A stretch of DNA of 64,000 nt from Neoechinorhynchus agilis (GCA_051530055.1 CM121342.1:10726001-10790000), one strand, 5' to 3'. Counted from the first letter of the stretch, positions 45,647-56,803 are shown. The notes: a model not told the origin generated them from the letters alone. Made by a program: numbers and translations.

Positions 45647-46665
45647 ATGGAGCAGCCTCCAGCAGTTCCAGAGCGTCCGATTCGCGAAACCTTTGACGAA
45701 GCTCTCGGCCTATACCAAAAAATGAACGATTTGAATGATACGTCTGACACTTGTCAAACCGTGGACCAGTGTTTGGAGCTCCTGAAACGAATCGATAATC
45801 ACATTGAACGATTGAATTTGTACAGTGCGAATGAGACTTCAGACGACTTGAGTACAGAGAGTCTCAAATACATGACTGTTCCAGCGATGATCGCTTCAGT
45901 TGGCCAACATAGAAAATCAACGATTGATCAGCGTGCAAGCATCGCCGATGAATGCGTTCAATACTACGTGAAGTTCTTAAATTTAGCTTCAAATTATGGA
46001 TTCTGTACGAGATGAGATTGTCTTTTTAAAGGGACTTTCTACGAAGATTTTCTCCATGTAAGCCATACAATAAGAAAGAGATTGACGACGGTCGTGTAGA
46101 GATGAAGAAATTCGCACAACAGCGCCGAGTAAAAATTGAGTCATTTAAAAAGAAGAAATCGATTGAAACACGGATTCATGAATTAGAGAAGCGAATTTTC
46201 GGTGCAATGCAAGATGACGACGAAGGACTTCGTGATCTGTACAAAAATCGGCTTTATTGGTGGATATCCACTGCAGACGAAGATCTCTCTTGTCTTGAAT
46301 ATGAATTGAAAATGCTTAAAGAAAGAGAAGGAATAGCGGCTGAGAAACCAAAGATGCCTGTTCGTCATCAGAAATCAGGATTAAATACACTCGTCCTAGA
46401 CAAGGAAAGCATAAAGAAAAATGTGTTTGGAGCGGGGTATCCGAGTGTTCCTAAGATGAGCATTGATCGATTTTATGAAAATTTGAAGATACAAGGATTA
46501 ATGCCGACCGATGGGGCTAATTTGCACGAAGCACCGAAACAGGAGACCAATAACGAAAGTGATGATCACGACGAAGACGAACAAAAGTTAAAAGAGGCTC
46601 GAGCGTTTGACGACTGGAAAGATTATAATTGGAAAGGTAGTGGAAATCGGTACAATCGAAGCTGA
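45647..46665 (+). CDS. IGBP1: IGBP1 / alpha4 / Tap42 PP2A-associated protein
   Basis: Alpha4/Tap42 binds and protects catalytic subunits of PP2A-type phosphatases and links to TOR signalling. Exons 45647-45972 and 46032-46665 (59-nt intron) give 319 residues. The splice joins QYYVK to DFLRRF, reproducing the family YYxDFL motif; reading on without splicing hits a stop. Landmarks: YMTVPAMIASV (family LKYLLVPAF region), FKKKKSIETRIHELE, and the highly conserved C-terminal VFGAGYPSVPKMSIDRFYE, followed by an acidic stretch and ARAFDDWKD, GSGNRYN. A splice acceptor (ccttcacag) lies nine bases upstream of the ATG. It is convergent with MED22, with 68 bp between the stops. Confidence 0.93.
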
Positions 46666-46733
46666 TTCTTGAATTTCAGTCTAATTTCAAGAAGTTTCGC
46701 ACTACTGTGTAAATGGTGTTTTATTTTCCTCCT

Positions 46734-47215
46734 CTATGTAAGATACGCTTCCATACGAGTTAAAACATTTACAATGCTGTTCCGAAGATCAGTGAGTACT
46801 CGTTTTTTCTTTTCTGATTCCTCGTTCATTTGGGACGCAATTCTATCCATTTCTTCATTGAGTGCGGCGTAGTTGTGGAATATCGTATGGTTCTTAAGCT
46901 CGACAACGGTATTTAGTAACGACTCGTATGCACGACCCTAACATAGAATCTATTTAAAGAGAAAAAGTAACCAAAGATCAAACTATTTCTGCTGCTTTAG
47001 ACGCCATCGTCGTGGCTTCGATTTGAAGACTTAAACTGGAATGCTCCGAGGTTTCGGTTTCGTTAGTTGAGTGCTAAAGAAGGTCGAAATGCCAAAACGT
47101 CTTAAATGCAAACCTTCTCTAATATCTCCATTATATCCAACAGACATCTGACAATTAATTCAAGGTCTTCCTTTGATTTGATTTTGCGTGATTCAAGCAC
47201 GCTAGACGAATTCAT
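46734..47215 (-). CDS. MED22: Mediator complex subunit 22
   Basis: A head-module subunit of Mediator (Surf5/Srb6), which bridges activators and RNA polymerase II. Exons 47215-47114, 47073-46984 and 46937-46734 (40- and 46-nt introns) give 131 residues. The helical alignment with MED22 is clear although divergent: SKEDLELIVRCLLDIMEILE; LQIEATTMASKAAEIGRAYE; SLLNTVVELKNHTIFHNYAA; LNEEMDRIASQM. It lacks the long C-terminal tail of the vertebrate long isoform, as in other invertebrates. Identification rests on the SLxxLVxxLKxxxIxxxxxxxNE pattern; confidence is good but below that for its neighbours. Confidence 0.8.
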
Positions 47216-48542
47216 TCTGAAACTCATTGAAAGTTCAATGAATTAGATGTTAGTTGGCGATTGTGGAAAATCGTTGTTAAAAAGTGACTTTAACAAGTTT
47301 TCACCCAGTAAAGAGTTTATTAAAGACGTTCTGAGAACCTCGAAGGCTCTTCATCATCAATCTGTTTGTTTTAAAAGACGCATTTTGAAGAGGTGACTTT
47401 TGTTCTTTGTAGATCTCCAAAAACACGGCATCGCATCCACGAGTACCAAAAGACGCCCATAAATACAAATAGCGATATCCAGTTTTAGAGACGTCTCAAT
47501 GAACCGATTTCGTTGTTCTTAAAATCAAAAATTGTCCTTAAAAAAGAATACAAAGTCCTTGAGACCTTCGTTCATGTTTTGCTCATGGTATGGAAGTGAC
47601 AAGTATGCTTACATGGTTAACTCTAAGATTTTACGTCATCAAAGCTAAGGCTTAAGATGAAATACTGAGGATTTTTGACTTTTTGTTAACAGAAATCTAA
47701 GCAGAAACAGTGATTTGAAAGCTACGAGACCTGATTTAACAAAAGAACGGATCTAAGATTAGAAAGCATTTGCTTTTTTATTCCTTTCGGTGCTTGTTTG
47801 ATCCCTTACGCTATTCGTTCAATTTCTTCGCTAGCTTTATCAACCTGTCGAAATATAAAATTTAGAAACTTAGGTTCAATTGACAATAGAAGCTCTAAGA
47901 TCTATTTATTGATTTATATTTTATTATTTATGTGATCAATATCCACCGGCGTTAAAACATTTTCCGGCCGAATTCTCAGATTCCACATTGTCAGCCAAGA
48001 ATACACCGAGTAGTTTATCGACTTCTAAGAATAAAATAATTGCAATTTGTCGTTTTTTATGCCTGGACTATCGTTGGACTTGGATGCGATTGAAATGTTG
48101 AATTTTGTTTTCCTCGAAAAAAGTCTTTAACAAATCTGACGTTAGTTGCATTTTATCTTCGACTGTCTCGGATCATTTGGTACCGCGGAGAGACGATCCG
48201 AGGACTGCAAAACAAGCCTGGTTCGGCAATAGGAACGCTGGATCCGTCCTTTCGACCATTGCGTGTTGCTGAACGCGAAAAGTATATCTAAACTACGCTG
48301 AAAACATCGATTGCAGTCGAACATTTATGATCGCTGCATTTGCTCCGCAGAGGCACGGAGAGAGCATTCCCTGAATTTGATTCAAAGGAAAGATATTTCC
48401 TTTAAATTCAGGATAAATTTAAAGATCCCCAAATAAGAATTAATTTGACGGCGCTGTGTTTTTCGTTAGTCTTAAAAACCAAAAGAAATATTGTCGATCT
48501 ATGCCAAAAAGAGGAACACAAGTCGGTTAAAAAGGACGGAAT
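47216..48542. other. Intergenic with repeat fragments
   Basis: 47300-47362 is an inverted relative of the 1343-1414/37975-38040 repeat (cacccagtaaagagtttatt, then aaagacgtt). 48170-48262 (+) shares cgctggatccgtcctttcga with 16800-16925. Minus-strand exon-like pieces at about 48150-47935 and 47840 can be spliced only into very short products, so they are not called. Confidence 0.45.
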
Positions 48543-50507
48543 TTATACTTGAATGGTATCAATAAAAGAATTCAGTCGAGCTTCCTCTTCTTCCTTCGTA
48601 TCTCCATTGATTTTTGATTCGCTTTTTTTAACGTACGATCTCCGGTATCGTTCGTCAATCGAGTCCAGATAGTGTACATTACATTCTACAAACGCATCTT
48701 TGAATACACTCGCTAAACCTAGAAAAGACCAATTATTATTTTTTCTAAGTAAAAACAAACCATTATGTTCAATACCAAGCGAGTAGCGTTTAATCCATTG
48801 AGCTCGCAATGTCATCAGTTTATCATAGTTTTTAGCAGTTACTCTAAGCCTTCCATCGAGCCATTGTTTGATTGATTCATTTGCCTTTATCATGATGATC
48901 TCCGATGAAACATCGGGGTTAACTCGGATACTGAACATCGATGAACAGTAACCGGATCCATAAGAATACACCAAAATGCGTTCAGGCTTATTTTCTTTTC
49001 TAAATAACCATCGACTTTAGCGACAGATTAAAAGAAAAACTAACGCCTTTGAAGCTTCAGCCAAACACGAAACAAGTGCCAGGTAAGTGGACGCCGTGTA
49101 CGCGTTCCCGACTTGTTTGGCCAACAGCATCGATGGGGCAACTTGTTTTTCGAACCGATCCTTACATTGACCAGCTAACTTCCTCTGAGTCGTTTTATCC
49201 GCATAAAAGCTCTCTGGATTCTGCTCCTGGCTAAACTCTCAAATGTTAGGGTTTGCGTTTGGAAGTCAAACAAAGACTTACGTGAACTCTGATGGATGGT
49301 CGCACAAATACAGAAGAGAATACGCTTTACGCACTAATCCGCAAAATGGTGAATGGAAAATCAGTCGGTCATGATCGTCCAGTATTGACCCACTCTTTCC
49401 AGTCTTTTGTCTATATCGATCATAACACAACCTGAGGGCTTCAAAGTAACATTGAATAGAGAGCGGACCATCGACCATCGGGGATTCTACATGCATTCGA
49501 GGCTTGTAGAAGTCGTAGACGTCTCTTGCGACAGTTACCCGATGCTCATTTTCGATCACCAATGGAGCGTTTGGTCCAATCAGTAAGGCAATGGCACCTG
49601 CGCCACCAGTGGGTCTAGCTGCCTTATTGGCGTAAATCGCAACGTCCGTCATCACAGCAATCGCAAAACGACCATCCCAAGCCGAAGATTCGATCCAATC
49701 GATACAATTGAACAGAGCGGCCGTACCACCGTAGCAGGCATTAAGGCAATCTATGCCTTCCACGTAGTAGTTAACAGGATGCTCTGGCGGTTTGCCACAA
49801 GCACGCCAACCATGAGATTATTGAGATGCATTGGTTGTTGTTTTATATGGCGTAGAAAAATTAAAATGATTTTTTAAAATCCGATTGGTTTCGGCGAGGC
49901 GTACACAAGATTGTACGCTTTTTTATAATCAAGATTGCTAACGTCTTAAACAACTTACAAGCAACCTTGATTAAAAAAAGCGTACAATCTTGTGTACGCC
50001 TCGCCGAAACCAATCGGATTTTAAAAATCATTTTAATTTTTCTACGCAAAGAAAAACACTATAAAAACCAACCACGGGATTGTTGAGATCTATTTCGTGG
50101 ACTATACCTCCCCCTGGGGTGCAATTGAGGGAACAAATTCCATATTTCACCAAGGATCATCCCCGCGTCGCCAGAGTATCCGTATGATTGTCCTCAAAGA
50201 GTCTCATAAGGTGGGTTTTGATGCTTTTTGATTTGTCAACGATGCTCTCGGTGCCCACCTCAAGCCGCCCGATACTTTTAAACCCACCGTTCACCCTACT
50301 CACGAGTTGCTCAACAACAGTGAGACTCATTGAGCACGCATCTTCGTTGTCGGCACAGACGGCCATCGCACTTTGTTCTAGGCCAATGGTGTACTTTCCA
50401 GCGGAAACTCCATCGAATTGCTCGAGATCGCCTTGGTCCACGTAGGTCCGAGGCAGGTAGAAGGCGAAGTCAACAATGCCGACGTTCTTCGGTCTTGTAT
50501 TTGTCAT
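48543..50507 (-). CDS. HMGCS: Hydroxymethylglutaryl-CoA synthase, five exons, one abnormal intron
   Basis: Condenses acetyl-CoA with acetoacetyl-CoA to HMG-CoA. Exon 1 (50507 to about 50178) covers NVGIVDFAFYLPRTYVDQGD, DGVSAGKYTIGL and the catalytic Glu in GRLEVGTESIVDKSKS. Exon 2 (about 49763-49282) has the nucleophile Cys in CLNACYGGTAALFN, ARPTGGAGAIALLIGPNAPL, DFYKP and the catalytic His in FHSPFCGL. Exons 3-5 (49230-49045, 48999-48761, 48718-48543) give QVAPSMLLAKQVGNAYTAST, ILVYSYGSGYCSSMFS and the family C-terminus; introns 51, 45 and 42 nt. About 470 residues versus 520 in human. Between exon 1 (ending near HTD) and exon 2 (VEGID) there is no GT donor before an in-frame stop, and the gap contains a MITE. 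All three catalytic residues are kept. It may be functional with a noncanonical intron, or newly damaged. Confidence 0.88.
49850..50047. mobile_element. Near-perfect palindromic MITE (198 bp) in the HMG-CoA synthase intron
   Basis: The left end gcgtagaaaaattaaaatga (49850) is mirrored at the right end tcattttaatttttctacgc (50047). The arms continue through atccgattggtttcggcgag and gcgtacacaagattgtacgc with at most one or two differences, leaving a loop of about 30-45 bases. A second, arm-deleted copy is at 58086-58212. High arm identity suggests recent insertion. No clear target-site duplication was seen. Confidence 0.85.
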
Positions 50508-51405
50508 GAATTGTAAGCGAAAACTAAGTTATGGGTGAACGGGAAACGCGAGTACTGATGTGAAAGAGTGAAAACGTTCAAGAACAACTGAGTTTTCTTT
50601 AATTTAGACAATAGGTGAACGCCAAACTGTGCGTCATTGGCTGTGAAAGAACCCATCGAGATGTGAGTGTGGTGCGAAGTTTTCGATTTCAAATTTTTGG
50701 TTAAAAAACTATGACTAATCGATGAGGGGAGTAACGAGGGTTCGTTATTGAGAAACGAAAAGTGTCTAGAGCGTAAAGAAAAAGTTAAGTACTGTGAAAA
50801 GTTACTCACTGATTGCTCATGAACTTTCAGTTAGACTTTGTGATATTGGAAAGAGTAAAACGGTGTCGAAATGACGATGATGATGATCCATTGACCATTT
50901 CATCGGCGAAAACGTACCAAAAATTCCTGCTTTATGCGTGATTGCTCTACAAAAGGACGCAGTTTACTAGGATTAAGGTACAGAAATAAAACAAAGTCGT
51001 AATCTTAAACAGTGTAAAGAAATGCACAATCGCATTTTTGATTTAATTGAGGTGTTGTTTAGTTTATCCAATACGGCAACCAACACAGAACATAGAAAAA
51101 TAAAATCGCCATGAGTAATGGGATCGTAAGACTTCCGATTTTTTACAAAAACGAATAAAGCTCATGTTTTTTTGACTGTCCTTGTTTTAGTAGACAAAGC
51201 AATCGTAAACGAAATTCTTGATTTTGGACCGATACTTCGGGGTTTTACTACTTCCTAAAAATCCGTGTGATGGCGTAAACCCTATTGAACCCGCACGACA
51301 ATCGTGATTCTTCCGTGTCATTGCATGCCCGAAAGTGACGTCATTGCATTCTTGATCTAACGTGGATTAGTGCGTTTGATTCTAGAAATTTTCGCTTTTG
51401 CCAGC
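50508..51405. other. Intergenic between HMGCS and RMDN
   Basis: Includes a Penelope-related repeat end (51190-51260). Frames at 50504-50809 are unassigned. It ends with an acceptor-like ttttgccag one base before the RMDN ATG. Confidence 0.45.
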
Positions 51406-52433
51406 ATGCCGATACGATCATTTCGGCGTCTGATTCTCTATCTACCGATTGCTATAAGAAGAAGGAGACTATCTTTAGGTCCATTGTCATTACTATCATT
51501 TACGATTCCTTGGCCTCAATTCCTGAAGCCCAATCATACAATTGATGATCAAAATGAAGTTCAGAATCGAATTAAGCGATTGATGATTGAAGGCGCATAC
51601 CGGAGTGCATATGATGAATCCTGTAAAAAATGGAATCTAGAAAGGTTGAACGGGCTGAGCACAGAATTCAAAGAGTTGATTTTGCAGAGTGCTTTTCATA
51701 ATTTGAGGGAATTAGAAAGCTGTAGTGTCGAATACTCAGATTGCCGAGAGTGCGTGGACTGCGTAGAACGAGGTCTCGCGCTCTCTAAATTTTGTATAGA
51801 TCAAATCGAAGATCCAAACGAAAAGAAGCGGTTCTATAAGGTATGCGCTCTTTAGAAGAACTACTTGAACTGGGGCAGTACTATGCTTTATTCTTGCATG
51901 AATGGAGTTGTCGGCGAGGTCGGCGAGTAGAACTGGCGAACGCTTATCGAGTTAAAAAATATTTAATCAAAGCTTCTCAAGCTCTGGGTTCAGACGCTAA
52001 ATCCGACCTGATTTTATTGGACGTAACTGGACGATGGTTAGAGGGTTACAGTGAGATCTTAAGATTCATTCTTTTTTTCTCTAGGAATTATCGGTATATT
52101 CAAATTCCTACCTGGAGACTTTGGATCTCTCGGAAAACGCCTCGAGATGCATCAGTTGAAGAAGCTCTGTATTGCTTTAGTCAACTGAACGATCTCTACC
52201 CGAACCAACTTTATTCTCTCAGCCTCGCTCGGTTGCTGATCAAGGCGAGGATGAGCGACAAAGCTCAAATGTTTCTCAAGAAATGCAAGAAAGATTACAC
52301 TGACGATCAGGTATGTTAGGTAAATAAGAAAATGGGTTTCTAATAGTGTTCAATCTAGAACTTCCAACTACAAGTCGCAGAATTAGAAAACCAGGCACGT
52401 ACAGTCAAGCAGGTTTTAGGGTTTGAATTTTAA
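51406..52433 (+). CDS. RMDN: RMDN-family TPR protein (regulator of microtubule dynamics)
   Basis: RMDN/FAM82 proteins carry TPR-like helices and associate with microtubules, mitochondria or ER contacts. Exons 51406-51840, 51879-52036, 52085-52310 and 52359-52433 (introns 38, 48 and 48 nt) give 297 residues. Matches: RRVELANAYRVKKYLIKASQ (family KIANAYIIKEHFEKAIEL), then LLDVTGRWNYRYIQIPTWRL across the second intron (family MGIWCYTFAEMPWYQRR), then ASVEEALYCFSQL and the C-terminal helix pair. The N-terminus has an Arg-rich and hydrophobic stretch (RRLILYLPIAIRRRR ... LSLLSFTIPW) that could target membranes. The start lies one base after an acceptor (ttttgccag). AATAAA overlaps the stop. Confidence 0.88.
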
Positions 52434-52877
52434 ATAAATTTTTATTGAAATGCACGACCAAATCCGAACGCAAAATTTAAATATTAAACAAGGATTCGTG
52501 ACAATGCGGATGGAAATCGGACGAATTTTCGCTTCGAAATCATTGTTTTTCCAATACGGTTGTGATTTTAACATCTTAGACCATTTTTGCTAGGTGCATC
52601 ATTAGACGAAATTTATGTACGAATAGGAGACATTCAAAATGCGAAACCTAAAATGGGATCCATAGATTCGAAAAAGTAAGACCATTCTGATGGAAATTGG
52701 ACGAATTGTCGCTTCGAAATCGTTGTTTTTCCAATACAATTGTGATTTTACAATTTCTAACAAATGAAACCGAATTCAATGTACGAAGAACGGCCATTCG
52801 AAAACGTAGAAATGCTCTTACACAGCAAATAATATTTTTTAAATGATTCATTTAAAAGCATAAACTTAAAAATAGGT
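52434..52877. other. Intergenic with a direct repeat
   Basis: Two copies of about 85 bases (52495-52580 and 52680-52762) share tgtttttccaata and cgcttcgaaatc, with roughly 85 percent identity and a period near 184. Non-coding. Confidence 0.6.
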
Positions 52878-53400
52878 TTGGAAGATTATATTCGAATAAG
52901 CTGTGATCATATCACCAAAGGCGTACCTCAAGGTGCTGTGCTGTCACCATTTCTCCTTAATATTTTCCTAAATGACCTCAAACCTCTTTCCTCTCACTCT
53001 AAACTCTTCTTATGCGCCGACGATATCACCCATTCACCACCCCACTTTTCCCTTTCCTAAAAAATCACATACGTAAAAGATTTCTGCAACAATCACGAAC
53101 TCCACCTGAATTTCTCTAAATACTTCGAATTGATTCCCTCTCTCACGCAACCCCACATCGTTCCCTGAGCTTCTAAGTGACATTCTACGAGTTACCTCCC
53201 TCAGAATTCTGGGTCTCCAACTTCAATCAAACTTGAAATGTGACTCGCACATCACTCTCTCCCTCAAGCGCAATACTTTAAAAATTTATCTCTTTAAACG
53301 CTTCCGACATTTAGGAATCCCTTCACCCGATCTCTACAAATTATACAACAACATTTCTTTGAACTTCTCTCTCACTTGAGAGGTCGTTCTTTTCAGTATT
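52878..53400 (+). mobile_element. CR1-like LINE reverse transcriptase fragment
   Basis: The reading frame contains the RT motif KGVPQGAVLSPFLLNIFLND, the catalytic pair in LFLCADDI (YADD variant with Cys in place of Tyr) and, after stops, RILGLQLQSNLKCDSHIT and LKIYLFKRFRHLGIP. Broken by stops and frameshifts. Its right edge abuts a LINE in the opposite orientation near 53400. Confidence 0.85.
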
Positions 53401-53930
53401 GTCGGCTTTCGTCTTTGTTCTTCTCCTTTCCCAGCGTCTTGAAATCACCGCTCACACTGTACGTTATCCGGTCCCCATGTATTTCGTTTTGCACTTGCTC
53501 ATTCTCAATCAGTTGCTCTCTAATCGCTGTCACGTAAATTCTTGAGCGTGTCCACGACCCTAGCTGTGAGCACCAAATCGTCCGCGAATAGTATCGTCCA
53601 TGGTGCGTTCATTTCTCTTTCCGCAAACAAGAATGGGCTCAGGGCCGAACCCTATTGCAGACCCACGGAGACTAGGAAATAGTCGGTCGTTCTGCTGTGG
53701 CATCGCACGCAGGTGTAGCATTCTCGATACATCGCATGGATTGCGGCGATATAATGTTCGGAACAATTCCTTTTCTTGAGGCATGTCCACACTGTGCAAC
53801 GGCCGAACCTCTCATGCAGCTGCCTTAGCAGGAATATTGTGTCGATTGTGCTTCTGCCGGGCACGAATCCCCGTTGATCCTCGCTGATTCGGATCTCCTC
53901 GCGAATCCTAGAGGTTTGATCAGTCCACAA
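53400..53930 (-). mobile_element. RTE-like LINE reverse transcriptase fragment
   Basis: The minus-strand translation RIREEIRISEDQRGFVPGRS, then TIDTIFLLRQLHERF is the RT fingers region. It is followed by VSVGLQ and SALSPFL, the motif preceding the catalytic aspartates. Frameshifts are present. This is the family of the copy at 54928-55925. Confidence 0.8.
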
Positions 53931-54387
53931 GAATGTTCAAACATTACGCCACGGATTCTAACAAGAACAACGCATAACGAGGAAGCGCCACAGTGCCCGA
54001 TTAATGTCGCACGTCTTCCGAAAGACCTCTCTGCATGAGTTGTTGTCTGCGATATTTCTGGTCTTTAATGCCAGGAGACCATTGAGAAGACAGACGTATT
54101 TGTGAACACTTACGTATCGCATTGAACTTAAATGCGGCCTCTATGGGCCAAACACTACTCAAAGTTCCACCCAGATCATGGGGTTGAACTTGCAAATTCC
54201 GTGAAGTACAAAGCAAGAGACCCATTGGAACTTTCGCTCGCAGAATCATGTCTCATCTCCCAAGATGTGACAGGCGATTTTGATGGTCGCAAAAGAGAAG
54301 ACAGCTAACGTGAGACGTTTTATGGTTTTAAATCGAAGGCACGATGATTGGCCACCACACTGGCCTAGATACTACTATCTTTTTAGG
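53931..54387. other. Mobile-element flank, unassigned
   Basis: A minus-strand frame at 54001-54249 has no recognised similarity. It lies between two LINE pieces and is probably transposon-derived. Confidence 0.4.
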
Positions 54388-54927
54388 TAGTTTTGGAGGA
54401 CCATGAAAAAGGAATAAAACTCCGAAGTATTCGTTCGAAAATAAAATTGTTTCAATCGCGTATAGTGCTAAAATAACGACAATCGAAAAGTTCTACACTC
54501 GGTTGAGATATCAGTCGACAATCGACTAACTGATCAACATGCCGTTGACCAAACCGATTCTCGTTGACATAATCAAATACACTGCGAACCTTAAAGAGGC
54601 TAAAATCGTTGGAACAAGAGAGTAACCTACTCATTGACCTTGATTTAATTTCCTTTCTAGATAGTTTTGGAGGACCATGAAAAAGGAATAAAACTCCGAA
54701 GTATTCGTTCGAAAATAAAATTGTTTCAATCGCGTATAGTGCTAAAATAACGACAATCGAAAAGTTCTACACTAAGTTGATAAATCAGTCGACAATCGAC
54801 CAACTGATCAACATGCGGTTGACCAAACCGATTCTCGTTGACATAATCAAATACACTGCGAACCTACAAGAGGCTAAGATCGTTGGAACAAGAGAGTAGC
54901 CTATTCATTGACCTTTATTTAACTTGG
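54388..54927. repeat. Tandem pair of about 270-bp units, Penelope-related
   Basis: Units start at 54388 and 54662 (tagttttggaggaccatgaa) and are over 90 percent identical by eye. The second unit has an open plus-strand frame: SAKITTIEKFYTKLINQSTI, then DQLINMRLTKPILVDIIKYT and ANLQEAKIVGTRE. The motif GAAAAAGGAATAAAACTCCG, then AAGTATTCG, parallels the hammerhead-like ends described at 26560 and 3819. Diverged inverted copies are at 3480-3870. Confidence 0.75.
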
Positions 54928-55925
54928 GTTCGAAAAACATCCACGCCACCGCACTGGATCGCTCACTCGGTTACCTTTCTGGTGTAGTGATCGAAAATAC
55001 GGATTTTTTTGCGAGAGGAATGCCCTCAGATCTTCAGTTATTCGTCTTCTCCTCACGCACGCATTTTTCTCTCTCTCGAGAGGTTGGGGTTCCCTGGACA
55101 ACCAATTTGTCCTGTTTGATGCAATCCACCCATCGTTTCCTCAGCCTTCCTCGTCCGCGATTTCCCGTTTTTCCAGTTTCTCCGTGCTGCACAGTATGTG
55201 ATCTGCTTTGCACTTCGAAAATTTATCGTGCCAGCGCAAACTTCTTTGAACGATCAACTCTGAACAGCGGCAAGTGCCAATCAGCTCCCTGATGTCCACA
55301 TTTCTTTTCTTGTCCTTGAGAGTATACTTTGCTGCTTAGTCGTCCAAGTTTCTGTGCAATATAACATGGCTGGTCGCACCACGGTCTCGAACACCAGCCC
55401 CTTTAGTTTCTGTGAGATACTTCTGTCGCGTAGTACGCTAGACATCTTACTCTAGTTGAGCCACCCGCTTTGTATACGAGCAGTTATTTCGGGTTCGAGA
55501 GAATTTGTCATATTTACTTAGCTGCCTAGATATTTCACTGTTCTTCTCATCGTCAAATCGATAACTTCTAACTTTAGCGCTTCCGGTCCCATGCATATAG
55601 TGTTAAACCTGTTTACCTTAAGACCGTTGGCTTCCAATGCCTCACGCCAGACTTCGCTGAGCCCCATCGCGTGTTTCAGCTGTCACAATCAAGTCATCAG
55701 CGAACAATAGTGTTCATGAAGGCTCTCGGGCGATTTGCTTAGAACCCAACCCATCCATGATCATGACGAATAGGAACGGGCTGACGGCTGATTCCTGATG
55801 CAATCCAACTGTAACCTCAAAATAGTTTGTCTCTCCCACAATGCATTTGACACAAGTGCAGGATACTTCGTACATGATCTGGATTGCTCTTAGTTATTCT
55901 TTCTGGGGTCCTAGTATCTTCGGCA
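54928..55925 (-). mobile_element. RTE-like LINE reverse transcriptase, C-terminal half
   Basis: On the minus strand: YEVSCTCVKCIVGETNYFEV, then TVGLHQESAVSPFLFVMIMD and the catalytic LFADDLIVTAET (FADD). Further left come decayed thumb and tail segments. Multiple stops and frameshifts. It starts exactly where the tandem repeat unit ends, implying insertion of one into the other. Confidence 0.8.
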
Positions 55926-56327
55926 AATTCGAGTAACACTTAAAAGCAATTCTAAAAAAGATTTAAATGTTTCTATTCAGTTCGAATCTCAATTTTAAGT
56001 GTAAAACGGAATGGTAACCTGGAATGCAGTTAATGGCTTATTCTTTTATAGCGAATTATAATAATTGATTTATTTGATAATTTTTGGCCTTCGTGTAGGT
56101 CTTCTTCAGTCTATTGTTTCGCAAGTTTTTTCATAGACGCATTCACAGTTGATAAAACTTGCGAAACAATAGATTGAAGACGACCTACGCGAAGGCCGAA
56201 AATTATACAAAAAAATTCTTACAATTCGCTATAAAAAAGTAAATGATGGACATCTTTACGGTAAGTGGTTTGTGTTTAAACCATTGCGTCTTTCCAAACC
56301 CATCTTTTACACGAGAGCTAAATCTTC
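55926..56327. other. Intergenic with a hairpin element
   Basis: Nothing but the hairpin repeat at 56043-56236. Confidence 0.55.
56043..56236. repeat. Hairpin element, about 190 bp
   Basis: The left part (ttatagcgaatt, then ttttggccttcgtgtaggtc and ctattgtttcgcaagtttt) is mirrored on the right (aaaacttgcgaaacaatag, gacctacgcgaaggccgaaa, aattcgctataa). The loop is about 22 bases. It shares its core with the 12935-13059 hairpin. Confidence 0.8.
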
Positions 56328-56603
56328 TTAATCTTCAGACTCGTATTCATCATCGACTGGTTTCATCTTCTCGCTTATCTCGATCTTTAACTGTTTGGCG
56401 AAAGCAACACTTCTAGCCGGAAACTCACTCAGGCGACGTGCTATATCACTCGCAAATGCCGATCCAAAACTAGCAGTTCGGCCGAGTTGAACCACGGCGT
56501 CATCGATTATTTCCATTTTATCGCTGGAAAGAAGTTTACGACTGAATAGTCCGCAAATTCCCCTTGAAAAATGAATTGTATCTCGCAAGCGATTGGAAAG
56601 CAT
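56328..56603 (-). CDS. Small unrecognised protein, 91 aa, possible mitochondrial leader
   Basis: Single-exon frame divergent from RPL17, with 200 bp between the two ATGs. The N-terminus is basic and amphipathic by eye ([20 protein letters not shown]), as in mitochondrial presequences. The body contains [20 protein letters not shown] and an acidic end (DDEYESED). An internal ATG at 56516 would give a 62-residue version. No family is recognised. The shared short upstream region with RPL17 suggests a bidirectional promoter, which favours a real gene. Confidence 0.5.
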   Translation of the reverse strand: MLSNRLRDTIHFSRGICGLFSRKLLSSDKMEIIDDAVVQLGRTASFGSAFASDIARRLSEFPARSVAFAKQLKIEISEKMKPVDDEYESED

Positions 56604-56803
56604 TGAGATGGAGGGAGAGATCGAATGATAAAAACCGCTGGAAGGAACAAATATGCGTCGGCAGAGTTACTCATCTTTCCTCCATGATTCACCGAACGAG
56701 TCAATTTAAAAAGATTGTGACGTTTCAATGTACGTCATCAGCGTTATTCTTCTGTATTTTGTGGAAAGAGAGTGCTTTCTCGTCGTGCCTTGCTCTTCAA
56801 CTG

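Noticed and set aside
47830-48150. Minus-strand exon-like pieces (acceptors at about 48016 and 47843)
   Set aside because: Splicing yields only about 61 residues with no recognisable similarity; phases are compatible with several alternatives, so no model is preferred.
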